Shown piece by piece: positions 1 through 10,854 of a DNA stretch of 64,000 bases. Where the stretch lies: NCBI RefSeq assembly GCF_024166365.1, contig NC_064819.1:2554501-2618500 (forward strand), written 5' to 3'. The notes under the pieces were generated by a model. The model did no database searches. It worked only from the letters and a program-made list of their open reading frames with translations, and was not told the origin of the DNA. The position numbers and the translations under genes are program-made. Origin of the DNA: Elephas maximus indicus. Its lineage: Eukaryota; Chordata; Mammalia; Proboscidea; Elephantidae. Position 1 is the stretch's first letter, and each line of letters opens with the position of its first letter.

Positions 1-982
1 TAGCTAAAGAGACTACAAACCAGAAGATGACAACCAAGCCATCATCTTAGGGGTGCTTTCGTCAATTAAAAACAAGAAGGGAACGTTTTTCTAAAACATG
101 ATGAATAATGATTCTACACTTTGTAATGTTAAAACTTACAACCAAGGGCGGTATGATTTCATTTTGAAAACAAAAAAAGCTAGCAAGTAAGTAAAAATTA
201 AAATTGTTGCTACCTGCGTTGTGTGTCTCCCGGTTCTTCTTTCTGAAACAAAAAGTGTACATAAATGGTGATACAAAAGTAACAGGGAGGCGTTTTTATC
301 ACTTTCTATTCTGAGAACCATAAAAACAAATTTTCTGAATTTTCATTTGTTGTCATCAATCAGAAGGCATTGGAAGAGAAAACTTTAATACGTATGATGG
401 TCCGGGACTCTAACCAAGGACACATTAACATCAATTTAGAAGCAACAGATTTTCATACACCTACAAGTTACAGGCTGGGAAATGAATCTGTCATTGAATA
501 CCCTAATTGTTTGAAAGTGTAGCTTAGGGGCTAGTAAAATTTCAGAGCAATGTGCCAAATAGGTGGCTTGTGATCCTTCTCCAGCATCTCACTGGGCAGG
601 GTTGGGAGCGGGTAGGTAGGGAAGACCAGCAACAACAGAGTCACCTTGTAACCCCCAGGGAGGGAAGTACGGCAGCCACGGCTCGGGTGCACTGACAACT
701 AGCGTGGGAGCCATCTTTTGCACTGTGTGCCTTAGGTCGTCCACACTCACATTTTCTTAAATGCTGATCGACTAAAAGCATTGATTTTACACACAACTAC
801 TTAATACATTAGCACACTCCAATAGCTATTTGGTAAAGAAATAGAAGAATAATTTGAATATTAGTAGAACTTTGACCATGCAATTCTAAGCAGAAATATT
901 ATCCCAAAATGCTAGAAACTTAGAAGGATTCAAGAAAGAACCTGAAGTAATACTGTGCTGATGTGCATATTAGCATTAAAAC
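1..982. other. Single-copy AT-rich DNA, no gene seen
   Basis: No repeat family, long open frame or splice-flanked exon is recognisable here. If the minus-strand gene starting at 43.9 kb extends this far, this is intronic sequence (inference). Confidence 0.5.
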
Positions 983-1138
983 AAATCTGTTGTCATCAAG
1001 TCAATTCCGACTCAGCTGCCTTATAGGACAGAGTAGAAGAACTTCCCCATAGGGACTTCAAGGAGTGGCTGGTGGATTTCAACTGCCAATCTTTGGGTTA
1101 GCAGCCAAGGTCCTAACCACTGCACCACCAGGGCTCCT
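983..1138 (-). mobile_element. AfroSINE, short type, with target-site duplication
   Basis: Reads in reverse from the tRNA-like head (plus-strand end 'gcaccaccagggctcc') to the tail (plus-strand 'catcaagtcaattccgactc'). It is flanked by direct repeats of about 12 bp, atattagcatta, at roughly 968-980 and 1139-1150, which are insertion target-site duplications. Confidence 0.9.
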
Positions 1139-2379
1139 ATATTAGCATTAGTGGACTGTTGGGTCCAGAAATGTCTATTCAAACTGACTAGAGCCTAAAA
1201 GAACTTGGGGTCTATAAGAACTAGTACCGTAGAAATTAAATTTCAGTAGAAACTAAACATTTAACATAGACTGGGTATTACACTATTTTAACTACTAATG
1301 ATCATTCTTACTTCTTGACGCATTGCTAATAGAGCAAGGAGGACAGGGAATTTTAACTACAGACCTCCTTCAGTAAGTGTACTTGTATTTATTCACACAT
1401 ATTTTTGGAGTAATGATCTTCTAGGCATCCAAATGAAAGTTTCCTAAAGACTACTCACTTAGCAACCAAAAACCAACCCCACTAAGCTTCTTATCTGCCC
1501 AAATTCTATCACTTCTGGGACCACAGATACAGACCGGTGCTGCTTTTTTGTAGGAGTCTCATTCTCGGTCATTTCTGGCATGGTTATGGTGACAGGAGCC
1601 TACAAAGACATGGAAAGACATACCAGAAAGTATCAAAGTTGTTCTGGAACTTGAGAAAAACTGATGAATAACAACTTAATTTGAATGCAAAAAGGCTAAA
1701 AAAATAAAATTGACATGGAAAAAGCACCAGACTGGGTTCCATGGATAGAAAGACGTGTAAGAAGACAGAAGAGGACAACCAACAGATGCAGAGCACTGTC
1801 CACAGCAAATGGAATGGATGCAAAGAAATGTACAGAAGCGCTTGAGAAGATCAGAGGACAGGAAGATCCCTGCGAGCCTGGAAAGACGCTCAACGGGCAC
1901 GCAGATTCCAGTAAAGCAAAAGTAACGAGCACATAGACGTACAATGCTTCATAGGTGGAGACAACACTCACTCATTCACTATGCTTCTTCAGTTTCAGCT
2001 GCTAGAGGTCTCAAGTTATCCCTGGAGAGTGACTTAAACATGAATGTTAAAATTCTATTTATATTTACAGTATAAGGACACTAAAAAAATACAGGCACTC
2101 TAGGAAGATATACAGGTGTAAGAAAAATCCTGAAAGCAAACATACGAAAGTATTAAGCCTAGTGATGTAAGGCCAGTAATAGTATAGGTTCTTTCTTTCT
2201 CATCTCTGATTTTTATAAATTTCATTAGGAGAACTTTGATTGAGGAGCTTTCAAAAGCAGTACACAGAAGTGGGAGTGCCTGCTCAGGTACAATGGAGGA
2301 GGGGTTATGCGTGGCTTCCCGGGTTTTCTTTGAGAGACAAGGCGGGAAGGACAGAGTTTGAGGTCACAGAGCACGAGCC
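1139..2379. other. Single-copy DNA, no gene seen
   Basis: A 73-codon open frame at 1715-1936 (plus) has an ordinary composition, no domain I recognise and no flanking splice signals I trust. It is treated as chance. The rest is AT-rich and unassigned. Confidence 0.4.
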
Positions 2380-2598
2380 GAAAGCTGGCTCTGCCACTTA
2401 CTAGCAGTGAGATTGTGCGCAAGTTACTTAAGCTCTGGGAGCCTCAGATGCTCTCATCTACAAAATGGGTCATAGTAATGGCATCCAGGTCATTGGATTA
2501 TTGCAATAAGGGAATGAAACAATGCAGGCCCAGCAAAATCACCATGCCTAGCATGTAACGAGGATTCAGTAAACGTCAGCTATGGTATTAATGAAATA
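2380..2598 (+). repeat. MIR SINE (ancient)
   Basis: Contains the MIR core order: 'ctctgccacttactagcagtg', then 'gcaagttacttaagctctgg', then 'tctcatctacaaaatgggt', then an L2-like end 'gaggattcagtaaacgtc'. The divergence is what is expected of a repeat older than the placental radiation. Confidence 0.8.
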
Positions 2599-3029
2599 TT
2601 GTACCTTAAGGCCTCAGCCGTGGACAGGAATGGGGGGCCCTGAGAAATAAGCAGTGAATGCAGGCAAGGTGACAACAGAAAGCCCTGACGGAAGCAGCCT
2701 GAGGAAAAACGTGGGCTCAAGACCCACTTCCAGCAGCTTGTCCCACTTTCCCCCTAATATCCAAGTGGGTCCAACTCCGCCTGAAAGCAGTGCACTCGCA
2801 CTAGATAAGCATATAATGATAACATGGGCCATGTAATTAAATTAAAAAAAAAAATCCCTGTCACCTGTCTCACCCAAGGGCTTGCAGAATTTCTTCACTT
2901 TTGACTCCAGGCTTCCAACGCCTCCCGTTTCTGATCCAAATCTACCATATTCTGCTAGAAGATGGTCTATATGTTATGTTTTCTTCTTACTACACAAGAG
3001 AAAAAAAAAAAAATCAATGAGTATTTACA
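2599..3029. other. Single-copy DNA with short A-runs
   Basis: Includes A-rich runs near 2843 and 3001. No gene or assignable repeat is seen. Confidence 0.4.
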
Positions 3030-3226
3030 GGTTTCTAGGTGAAAGTGCTCGGCTGCCAACCTAAAGGTCAGTGGTTCGAACCCACCAGCCACTCTGTGGG
3101 AGAAAGAAGTAGCAGTCTACTTCTGTAAAAACTACAGCCTTGGAAACCCTGAGGCAGTTCCACTCTGTCCTACAGGGTCGCTGTGAGTCCTAACCCGCTT
3201 GATGGCGACGGGCTCGTCTGGGTTAG
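3030..3226 (+). mobile_element. AfroSINE, long type
   Basis: Has a tRNA-like head with B-box-like 'ggttcgaaccc', then the extra body module 'agtagcagtctacttctgt' that short copies lack, then 'ctctgtcctacagggtcgctgtgagtc' and the tail 'gatggcgacgggc'. Confidence 0.85.
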
Positions 3227-3654
3227 GTTTCTGTCGGCAGCACCTGGCATGCAGGCAGTTAAGTGGCACGCAGGATGATCCTGAATGCTCCCCACTGCTT
3301 GAAAGCAAAGGAATACAGTTGCTTTCAAAAGTCACTTCTCAATGGGTTACCCATGCCCTACTCCTGAAAGACTGCGTCCTACAGTCAATGGCCATCCTTC
3401 TAGAGTTGATGATTTCCTCCTTTCTCTCCCGCACTCTCCGTGCCCCTTAGGTACCCATTGCCTCCAGGTTACCCAAGATCCTCCACCTAGAGCTTATGCT
3501 GAGATCTGTCCTCAGCTTCAAAACTATCTTTCCTTCAATCTCCTACCTCTCTTCTTTCTTGTGAGGGTGACTGGAAGCTTACTCAGGGATTTTCCACTAC
3601 TCAGTGACACGAAGACAGCCCCCAGACCTGTGCACTGTATGTGCTCTTGAAAAA
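3227..3654. other. Single-copy DNA, no gene seen
   Basis: Pyrimidine-rich. Short open frames overlap here in two frames, but neither shows a recognisable domain or splice context. Confidence 0.4.
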
Positions 3655-3990
3655 TGTAGATCTGGGGCCCTCATCCCAGACTTGACTATGAAAGGCCTGG
3701 GTAGGGCCCAGCAATCTGCATATTCAACATGCTCCTTTGGTGATTTTTTTTTTTTTTCCAGGTTGGTACAAATAGTTTGAGAAACTTTGCTCTAGTTTAG
3801 GGCAATGTTTCCCAAACATTCCTGAAGGTAAGAATTATCTGGAAGTACTCATTAAAAATACAAATTCTCAGCTCACTGCAGATCAATCGAATCTATCTCT
3901 GAGGGAAGAATTCTCACCTCTAGGGGAGAGGTATGAGATGGAATGAGTGCCCCAGGTGATTCTTATCAGGGAAATCTGCAGGAAGCCTCA
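3655..3990. repeat. MER5A-like hAT (Charlie) remnants
   Basis: Two adjoining stretches resemble the MER5A MITE: 'gggcccagcaatctgcatattcaacatgctcc' (split here: gggcccagcaatctgc, atattcaacatgctcc) and 'ccccaggtgattctta' preceded by 'attcaattctcag'-like text. Divergence is high, so the orientation and exact ends are uncertain. Confidence 0.45.
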
Positions 3991-4502
3991 ATTGGTGAAA
4001 TTTCAGACATCTGACCAATACTCCATAACAGGAGGGATTTGCTACATATAGCATGTCAGCTGACCGCTGTTATTTTACCTACAAATCAGTAAAGTTAGAC
4101 TTGCCCTCTACTCAAAATAAAAATATACACCAGTATTTGGTCATTTGTATCCCAGTTCCAGTCTTTCCCCTCCAGCACATTTAAAAGTCTGCTGATAATT
4201 TAATGTTACAACTCAGATACAAAAAGCAGAATTCTCATCTTCTAAACACACAGAATGGTAATGTGAATGGCCACACAGGTGTCATCGCACTCCAGTCACA
4301 GCCAAGAGTTTACAGAGGGCCACAACTGCAAATCAAAATCATCCAATTTACCAAACGCTACTACCAATATCCATCTCAAACTACTCGTTAACCAATTCAA
4401 TTACACCCATGTCCAATTCCTGCTGATGTTAAAACTTCACTCTTGATGTTAATAAAGGAAAATCTAGTAAAATAAGGAACTTAATTTTCATAAATCCTTG
4501 TC
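3991..4502. other. Single-copy DNA, no gene seen
   Basis: AT-rich, with no repeat or gene recognised. It ends in TTGTC (4498-4502), which is one copy of the target-site duplication of the neighbouring LTR. Confidence 0.4.
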
Positions 4503-4939
4503 TGTCTTAGTCATCTAGTGCTGCCGTAACGGAACTACCACCAGTGGATACCTTTAACAAAGAGAAATTTGTTTTCTCACAGTCTAGTACATTACAAGGC
4601 CAAATTCAGGGTGTCGGCTCCCGGGGAGGGCTTTCTCTCTCTGTGGGCTCTGGACGAAGGTCTTTGTCCTCAATCTTCCCCTGGTCAAGGAGCTTCTCAA
4701 GCTTCTAGGTGGTGTGAGGTCCCCTCGTCTCTCTGCTCCCTTCTTTTATATCTCATGAGATTGCCTCAAGACACAATCCAGTCCTGCAGGTTGAGTCCTG
4801 CCTCACTAACAACTGCCACCTATCCTCCCTCATTAACATCATAGAGGCAGGATTTACAACATATAGGAGAATCACACAATACCAGGGATCAGGGCCCAGC
4901 CCAGTTGATTTTTAGGGAGACATAATTCAATCCATGACA
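4503..4939 (-). mobile_element. MLT1-like (ERVL-MaLR) solo LTR with 5-bp duplication
   Basis: On the minus strand it begins TGTCATGGATTGAATTATG, the classic MLT1-type start, and ends AAGACA, so it keeps TG...CA termini. It is flanked by perfect 5-bp direct repeats TTGTC (4498-4502 and 4940-4944), the duplication size expected for ERVL-class integrases. No internal region is attached. Confidence 0.8.
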
Positions 4940-5040
4940 TTGTCTACTTACTAACCTACTAATAAAGAAATGATACTTTTAATTAAAAAATACTTAAATA
5001 AAGAAATGCTACTTTTAATACAACACTTAAATACCTAGAT

Positions 5041-5262
5041 ACAAATAAAAGACCCCTGGTGACACAATGGCTTAGTGCTGCTAACTGAGAAGCTGGTACT
5101 TCGAACCCACCTGATAGCTCTATGGGAGAAATGAACCTGGCAATCTGCTCCTGTAAAGATTACAACAGAAAACCCTATAGGGCAGTTCTACTCTGTTACC
5201 TGGGGTCTCTATCAGTGGGAATTGATTCGACAGTACCTAACAAACACAACAAAAACAAATAC
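5041..5262 (+). mobile_element. AfroSINE, long type
   Basis: Starts 'gacccctggtgacacaatgg', contains the long-type module 'ggcaatctgctcctgtaaag', and ends in an RTE-like tail 'cagtacctaacaaacacaac' rather than the usual 'ggcaacgggtttggtt'. Confidence 0.85.
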
Positions 5263-5482
5263 ATCCTTTAAAATATTTCAACAGTGTCACGAATTTTTAA
5301 AGATTTCTAAATATTACATTAATAAGCTGGGAGTTACTGTTTTTAGTGAGAAAGAATTATTTCTGGAATTAGTCAAACTCAGAGGTTCTCAAAATATGGT
5401 CCTCCCAACACCGGCATCCAAATCACATTTTTTTTAACTGTTTTTTTTTCCCCCTGAGGTAAAGCCATTCTGGTAGGTATAT

Positions 5483-5632
5483 GGAAACCCTGGTGGCATA
5501 GTGGGTTAAGAGCTACAGCTGCTAACCAAAAGGTGGGCAGTTTGAATCCACCAGGCACTCCTTGGAAACCCTACGGAATCTGTCCTACAGGGTCACTGAG
5601 TCGGAATGGACTCAACGGCCACAGATTTATTT
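5483..5632 (+). mobile_element. AfroSINE, short type
   Basis: Head 'gaaaccctggtggcatagtg', B-box region 'gcagtttgaatccacc', tail 'gagtcggaatggactcaacg'. A few bases are missing between 'cctacgg' and 'aatctgtcc'. Confidence 0.88.
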
Positions 5633-5646
5633 TTTTTCAGTAGGTA

Positions 5647-5873
5647 AACAGTGGTATTTCATTGGAGTTTTAATTTCCATTTCCATGATGACTAATGTTA
5701 GTGAACCCTCCCTTTTTTTTTGATGCGCTCAAAGCCATTTGTAGGTCTTTTTTTTTTTTTAACAGTGGTATTTCATTGGAGTTTTAATTTCCATTTCCAT
5801 GATGACTAATGTTAGTGAACCCCCCTTTTTTTTTGATGCGCTCAAAGCCATTTGTAGGTCTTTTTTTTTTTTT
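5647..5873 (-). repeat. 114-bp tandem duplication of an old L1 fragment
   Basis: Two head-to-tail units, 5647-5760 and 5761-5873, start with aacagtggtatttcattgg and end in a T-run. They differ only by single-base changes around the 'ccctccc/cccccc' and T-run positions. The unit resembles minus-strand L1 ORF2 sequence ('ttccatttccatgatgac'). Confidence 0.85.
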
Positions 5874-7249
5874 AATTATACTTTAGATGAAGGTTTACAG
5901 AACTAGTTTCTCATTAAAAAATTAGTACACATATTATTTTGTGAAACTGGTTGCCAACCCCACTGCATGTCAATACCCTCCCCTACTTGAACCTGGTTTC
6001 CCTATTACCAGCTTTCCTGTCCCCTCCAGCCTTCTAATCCTCGCCCCTGTGCTGGTGTGCCCCTTTAGTCTCATTTTGTTTTATGGCCCTGTCTAATCTT
6101 TAGCTAAAGGGTAAACCTCAGGAGTGACTTCGTTACTGAGCTCAAAGGGTGTCTGGGAGCCATGCTCTTGGTGTTTTTCCAGTCTCTGTTAGACCAGTAA
6201 GTCTGGTCCTTTTTTTTTCCCCCCATTAAAATTTTGTTCTACATTTTTCTCCAGCTCTGTCTGGGACTTTCTATTGTGATCCCTATCAGAACAGTTGGTG
6301 TTGGTAGCCAGGCACCATCTAGTTGTGCCAGACTCAGCCTGGTAGAAGCTGTAGTACTTGTTCCATCAGTCATTTGGATTAATCTTACCCTAGTATCTTT
6401 TGTTTTCTTCATTCTCCCTTGCTCCAGACAGGGTGAGGCCAGTGGAGTATCTTAGATGGCCACTCACAAGCTTTTAAGACCCTAGATGCTACTTACCAAA
6501 GTAGAATGAAGAACATTTTCTTTACAAACTATGTTATGCCAATTGAGCTAGATGTTCCCTGAGACCATGGTCCCTACAGCCCTCAGCCGGGTAATCTGGT
6601 CCCTCAGAAAGTTTGGATGTGTCTATGGAGCTTCCATGACCTTGCCTTGGACAAGCTGTGCTGGCTTCGCCAGTACTGTGTACTGTCTTACCCTTCACCA
6701 AAGTTATCACTTATCTATTGTCTATTTAGTGTTTTTCCATCGCCACCCTTCCCCTCCCACATAACCATCAAAGATTGATTCTTTTTGTGTGTAAACTTTT
6801 CCATGAGTTTCTACAGTCGTGGTCTCATATATTATTTGTCCTTTTGTGATTGATTTAATTCCTTTTGTTTGCAGATTTTTTTTTTTTCCGTTTCCTTTGT
6901 TTTTTGAAGATTTTGTTTACCGAGACTTTGTTTTTCTTATTTTGATGACTAGGTTTGTTAACCTTCTTTGTGCTTACCTGGAAATTTACCCTTATCTTCC
7001 TAAGTTTGAGCCAGTCTTTTATTACTTGGTATCACCTTGACTTCCTTTCCTTTTGAGAAATTTCTGTACCTACACTGTTTATTCCCTCTTTTATGGTTCT
7101 GAAGTTGTTGTCATTTACAGCTTAACCTCCCTGGTTCCCTGTAGTAAATCTTTTAGTTTTGATTTACCCTTCAGAGTTCATCATCTAGGTTGATATCCGG
7201 CTGATGAGGTCTTGCATCCTAGATTCAGACCGTCGTCAGATGTTGTTGG

Positions 7250-8214
7250 GTCTCTAACCAAAGGACTCCCTTTAATAATTCTTGTAAGTTTGGTTTGTTT
7301 TTTACATATTCCCTTAATTTCTGTTTATCTGAAAAATCCCAATGTCACCATCATATTTAAGTGAGAGTTTTGCAGGATATATTTTTCTTGGTTGGCAATT
7401 TTTTTCTTTCAAGGTTTTATATATGTCTTCCCATTGCCTTCTTGTCTACATGGTTTCTGCCAATTAATCAGAGCATAGTCTTATTGTTTCCCCTCTGTAC
7501 ATGACTTTTCTTTTTTCTCAAGCTGCTCTCAGGATCTTTCTTTGTCATTGGTATTAGTGAGTGTGATTATGACATGCCTTGATGATTTTCTTTTGGAGTC
7601 TATCCTATATGAGCTTTGTTGAGCTTCTTGGATGGTCAGCTTTTCATCTTTCATGATATTAGGGAAGTTTTCTGTCAGCAATTCTTCAATGATCCTTTCT
7701 GTGTTTTCCATTTTCTCCCTGTTCTGGAACTCCAATCACTCGCAAATTTTTACTTTAGATTTGTATTCCACATCGTTCTCAAGGTTTCTTCGTTTTTTAT
7801 CATTCTTTTCTCTGATTTTTCCTCAAAGTGGTATCTAAGGGTTTGTCTTCAATTTCACTGATCCTGTCTTCCATTGTTTCAAACCTGCTCCTCAAACGTT
7901 CTTTGACACTGTCCGTTTCTGAAATCTTGTTTATCTTTTGGGTTTCTAATTGCTATTTTTGTATGATTTCTAGTTGTGAATTCATCTTGACATTTTGTTC
8001 CTGCATTATTTTCCTGAATTCTTCCATTTTTTATCTTTTCCATGATTTTGTCTGTATTTTCCACGATTTTGTCTATTTTTTCCTCATTTTTGTCTGCCTT
8101 TTCTTTCAACTTTTGGATAGCCCTGAATATTAGAGATTTGAATCCCCTATCAAGTAGTTCCAGTACCTTTTCTTCTACTGGAAGATCATCTAGTGTTTTA
8201 TTTTGGGCACCCAC
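7250..8214 (-). pseudogene. L1 ORF1 (RNA-binding coiled-coil protein), decayed
   Basis: L1 ORF1 encodes the trimeric RNA-binding chaperone of the L1 particle. Here the first open segment (minus 8214-7879, 111 residues) is rich in Lys, Glu and Ile with heptad-like spacing (KLKEKADKNEEKIDKIVENT), as expected for the coiled coil. A second open segment (minus 7735-7529) carries ENTERIIEELLTENFPN, which matches the start of the conserved RRM-type core. The C-terminal domain continues further left with stops ('ccaaccaag...aaatatgatggtgac' on the minus strand). Frameshifts and stops separate the parts, so no functional protein is expected. The neighbouring 3'UTR follows without ORF2. Confidence 0.75.
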
Positions 8215-8639
8215 TTGGAAGCATTCTGTCCTGTTTTTTTTATATGTTTGATACTGTCTGCTGTCTTTGGGACATTTAGGGATTATTCTCTTTGTTTACT
8301 GATTGTAGACTTGTTTGTTTCATCCTGCTTTTTTGTTTAATTTGGTTGTCTGAGCAGGCAGGCCAGGCATTCTTTGTTGTTTGCTCATCTGTGGGCATGA
8401 TACTTCTCACAACCTCATCCAATGGGCAGAGACAGTCACTCAGTTATGGTGCAGCAGGGCAGGTCTAGCAGAGAGGGAGGGCCCGGGATGGGTCATTTGT
8501 GACACACACTGGGGCCAACGTGGTGGGGCCAAGGGTCAGTGCAGGGGAGGTTCTGGTAGACAGTGCCTGTGCTGCTCCAGGGTGTGATGCTCAGCACACA
8601 GTGCAGATAGGCATGAGGGAGGAAGGAGGTTGTGATGTG

Positions 8640-9200
8640 TGCAGCTAAGTCAGTGTGGGAAAGAAGAGGAGAGAGAAACAGCATTCCCCTGCCCAAAAAA
8701 AAGTACTGAGGGAGCCTACTGTTGGAGTGGCACAGACCCAGGGAAACCATGTGGCAGTGGCTTCCTAGCCAGATGATGAGGCACAGCCCATCAAGGACAG
8801 ATATGGCACACGCAGCTAGGTGGGTGGGAGAAAGGAAAGGAAGGAAGCAAGAGAGAGATAAGAAACTAAATAAAAGAGAAAGGCGCATGCAGGCAGGTGT
8901 CGGGAGAAAGGAATGGAAGGAGTGTAGGGAGAGACAACAAACCGGGGGGGCGGGGGGAGATGCCAGATGGCTGGGAGAAAGGAAAGGAAGATAGAGAAAG
9001 AAAGAAACCAAGAAAAAAAAAGGAGGAAAAAAAATGCCGCAAGGGAGCCCACCTGAAGAGGGTCACCAGCTGAGTGGTGCTACACAGCCCATCAAGAAGG
9101 AGTGGAGGTGGCACACAGCACCAGGTATTCAAGAGAAGGGTAAGGAAGGAAGGTAGATAGAGACAAGAAACCGAGAAAAAAAAAAACAAAAAAAAAAACC
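8640..9200 (-). repeat. Monomer-like tandem units in L1 5'UTR
   Basis: A phrase like 'ggtgggagaaaggaaaggaagg...gagacaagaaaccgag' recurs imperfectly at about 8640, 8806, 8885, 8965 and 9118. The units are of unequal length and separated by A-runs. Repetitive promoter monomers are known from some L1 5'UTRs (for example mouse). That this is equivalent is inference. Confidence 0.5.
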
Positions 9201-9477
9201 CAAGAGAGTATCTCAGTGGCTGAGGAGTCCAAGATGGCAAATTCATGCCACATTAACTGATAGGAGACTTCCACTCCATATCTCTCCTCGCTCTCTGTTC
9301 TCTGTCAGTTTCTTATTCCACTCAGTGCTTGGTTGAGTTTTTTATCCCTTCACTTGATGCTTAGGGTTCCAGGACAAATGTCTGTCTCCGTTTTATTTAG
9401 TTTTTCAGGTCTTTGCTGCAGAGGGACAGCGTGGTACTTCTATCCATAGCACCATGTTGGCTCTGCCTCTCCTCCAT

Positions 9478-10060
9478 TTGTAGATGTTCTTTGTCAAATG
9501 TCTGAATATTTCGCCAGTTTTTTTAATTGGGCTATCCTTTTATCACTTAGTTATAAGTGGTCTTTATATAGTCTGAGTTCTTTACATTCTGGATATCTGT
9601 CCTTTGTCCGACATATGTTTTGCAAATACTTTCTCCTGTTATATAGCTTAGCTATTCATTTTCTCAATGGTGTCTTTTGTTGAGCAGAAGTTGCTAATAA
9701 AGTACCACCTATCAATTTTTTTCTTTTATGATTGCTTTTTTTTGTCCTATCAGAGAAAGCTCTGCACCAAGATATTCTCCTATGATTGCTTCTAAAGGCT
9801 TTACAGTTTTAACTGTCATGTTAAATATGATGCAAATTATGTATGGGGTGATGTAGGGGTCCAGGTTCATTTTTTTCCTCAGGTATTTAGTTGTTCCAAC
9901 ACCATTTGTTAAAAAGGTTTTCTTTCCTCGATTGGATTATTCCAGCACTTTGTTGAAAATCAAATCTCCGTATGTGTGGTTTTACTTTTAGGCTTTCTGT
10001 TGCTCTCTATTCTGACCAATCCTTCTGCCAGCACTACACAGTCTTGATTAAGTATATACT
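9478..10060 (-). mobile_element. Old L1 fragment (ORF2 end/3' part)
   Basis: Reverse-strand L1 phrases are recognisable in order: 'ctttgtcaaatgtctg', 'ggatatctgtcctttgtccg', 'ccaacaccatttgttaaa', 'gtgtggttttacttttagg'. It is much diverged and adjoins the 5' end of the HAL1-like element. At about 10075-10175 there is a MER5A-like remnant ('cgaatcagcatcttggg'). Confidence 0.75.
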
Positions 10061-10338
10061 CAAAATACAGATTGTTACATCCCACTCCAGACACACCGAA
10101 TCAGCATCTTGGGAGGGAGAGATCCAGGAATACGTAGTTCTAACAAGCTTTCCAGTTGATTCTTATACGCTCTAAAAATAAGGACTACATTACTTCACCC
10201 TCTAAAACTGATACAAACTGTTGAGCTCAGAAATTAAAGTTCACATGGAAAGACCAATAAACTGAGAGTTAGGAAATATGAGTTCTAATTCTAGATTTGC
10301 CACTCACTATTTTATGTACCGGGGCCTGGTTTGTAAAA

Positions 10339-10497
10339 GGAAACCCTGGTGATGCAGTGGTTAAGTGCTACAGCTGCTAGCCAAGAGGTGAGCAGTTCGA
10401 TTCCACCAGGCACTCCTTGGAAACTCTATGGGGCAAGTTCTACTCTGTCCTCTAGGGTTGCTATAAGTCGGTATCAACTTGACGGCAATGGGTTTGG
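10339..10497 (+). mobile_element. AfroSINE, short type
   Basis: Head 'ggaaaccctggtgatgcagtgg', tail 'cttgacggcaatgggtttgg'. It is flanked by similar 'tttgtaaaa' (left) and 'atctgtaaaac' (right), probable decayed target-site duplications. Confidence 0.92.
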
Positions 10498-10592
10498 TAA
10501 TCTGTAAAACAAGAAGGCGGAACTAGATTCAATCATTCAAATACAGATTGAGTACCCACACTACTCAAGGAAATGCAGATATAAAAATGAAT

Positions 10593-10747
10593 AAGGCACA
10601 CCTGGTTGGTTAAGTGCTACGGCTGCTAACCAAAGGGTTGGCAGTTCGAATCCGCCAGGTGCTCCTTGGAAACTCAGTGGGGCAGTTCTACTCCATCCTA
10701 TAGGGTTGTTATGAGTCGGAATCGACTCGAGGGCACTGGTTTTTTGG
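10593..10747 (+). mobile_element. AfroSINE, short type, head slightly truncated
   Basis: 'acctggttggttaagtgctacgg' through 'gagtcggaatcgactcgagg'. Part of the first tRNA arm is missing compared with its neighbours. Confidence 0.9.
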
Positions 10748-10854
10748 GTCCTCAAGAGGCACATGGTCTAGATCAGTTCTATCTAGAAAAACTTCCTGCA
10801 TAATGGAAATATTCTGTATCTGCACTATGCAGGGTTCCTAAGAACCCTGCCTTA

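Larger units (their letters stand above)
5866..9472 (-). mobile_element. HAL1-like L1: 5'UTR + ORF1 + 3'UTR, ORF2 missing
   Basis: Read on the minus strand. The 5' end lies near 9472 ('ggcagagccaacatggtg', matching the start of the plus-strand L1 at 19268). It is followed by a long purine-rich 5'UTR (about 9470-8220), ORF1 remnants (about 8214-7250), a short linker, then directly the L1 3'UTR from about 6860 down to 5866, ending ctgtaaaccttcatctaaagta. Almost all of ORF2 (normally about 3.8 kb) is absent, so the organisation is that of half-L1 (HAL1) elements. Whether this is a propagating HAL1 family or a one-off deletion cannot be told from one copy. Confidence 0.7.

Noticed and set aside
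1715..1936. Possible small exon or gene
   Set aside because: No splice sites, domain or conserved-looking pattern could be supported by eye.
8493..9011. 172-codon minus-strand open frame
   Set aside because: It lies in the pyrimidine-rich strand of an L1 5'UTR; the Leu/Ser/Phe-rich product is a composition artefact.
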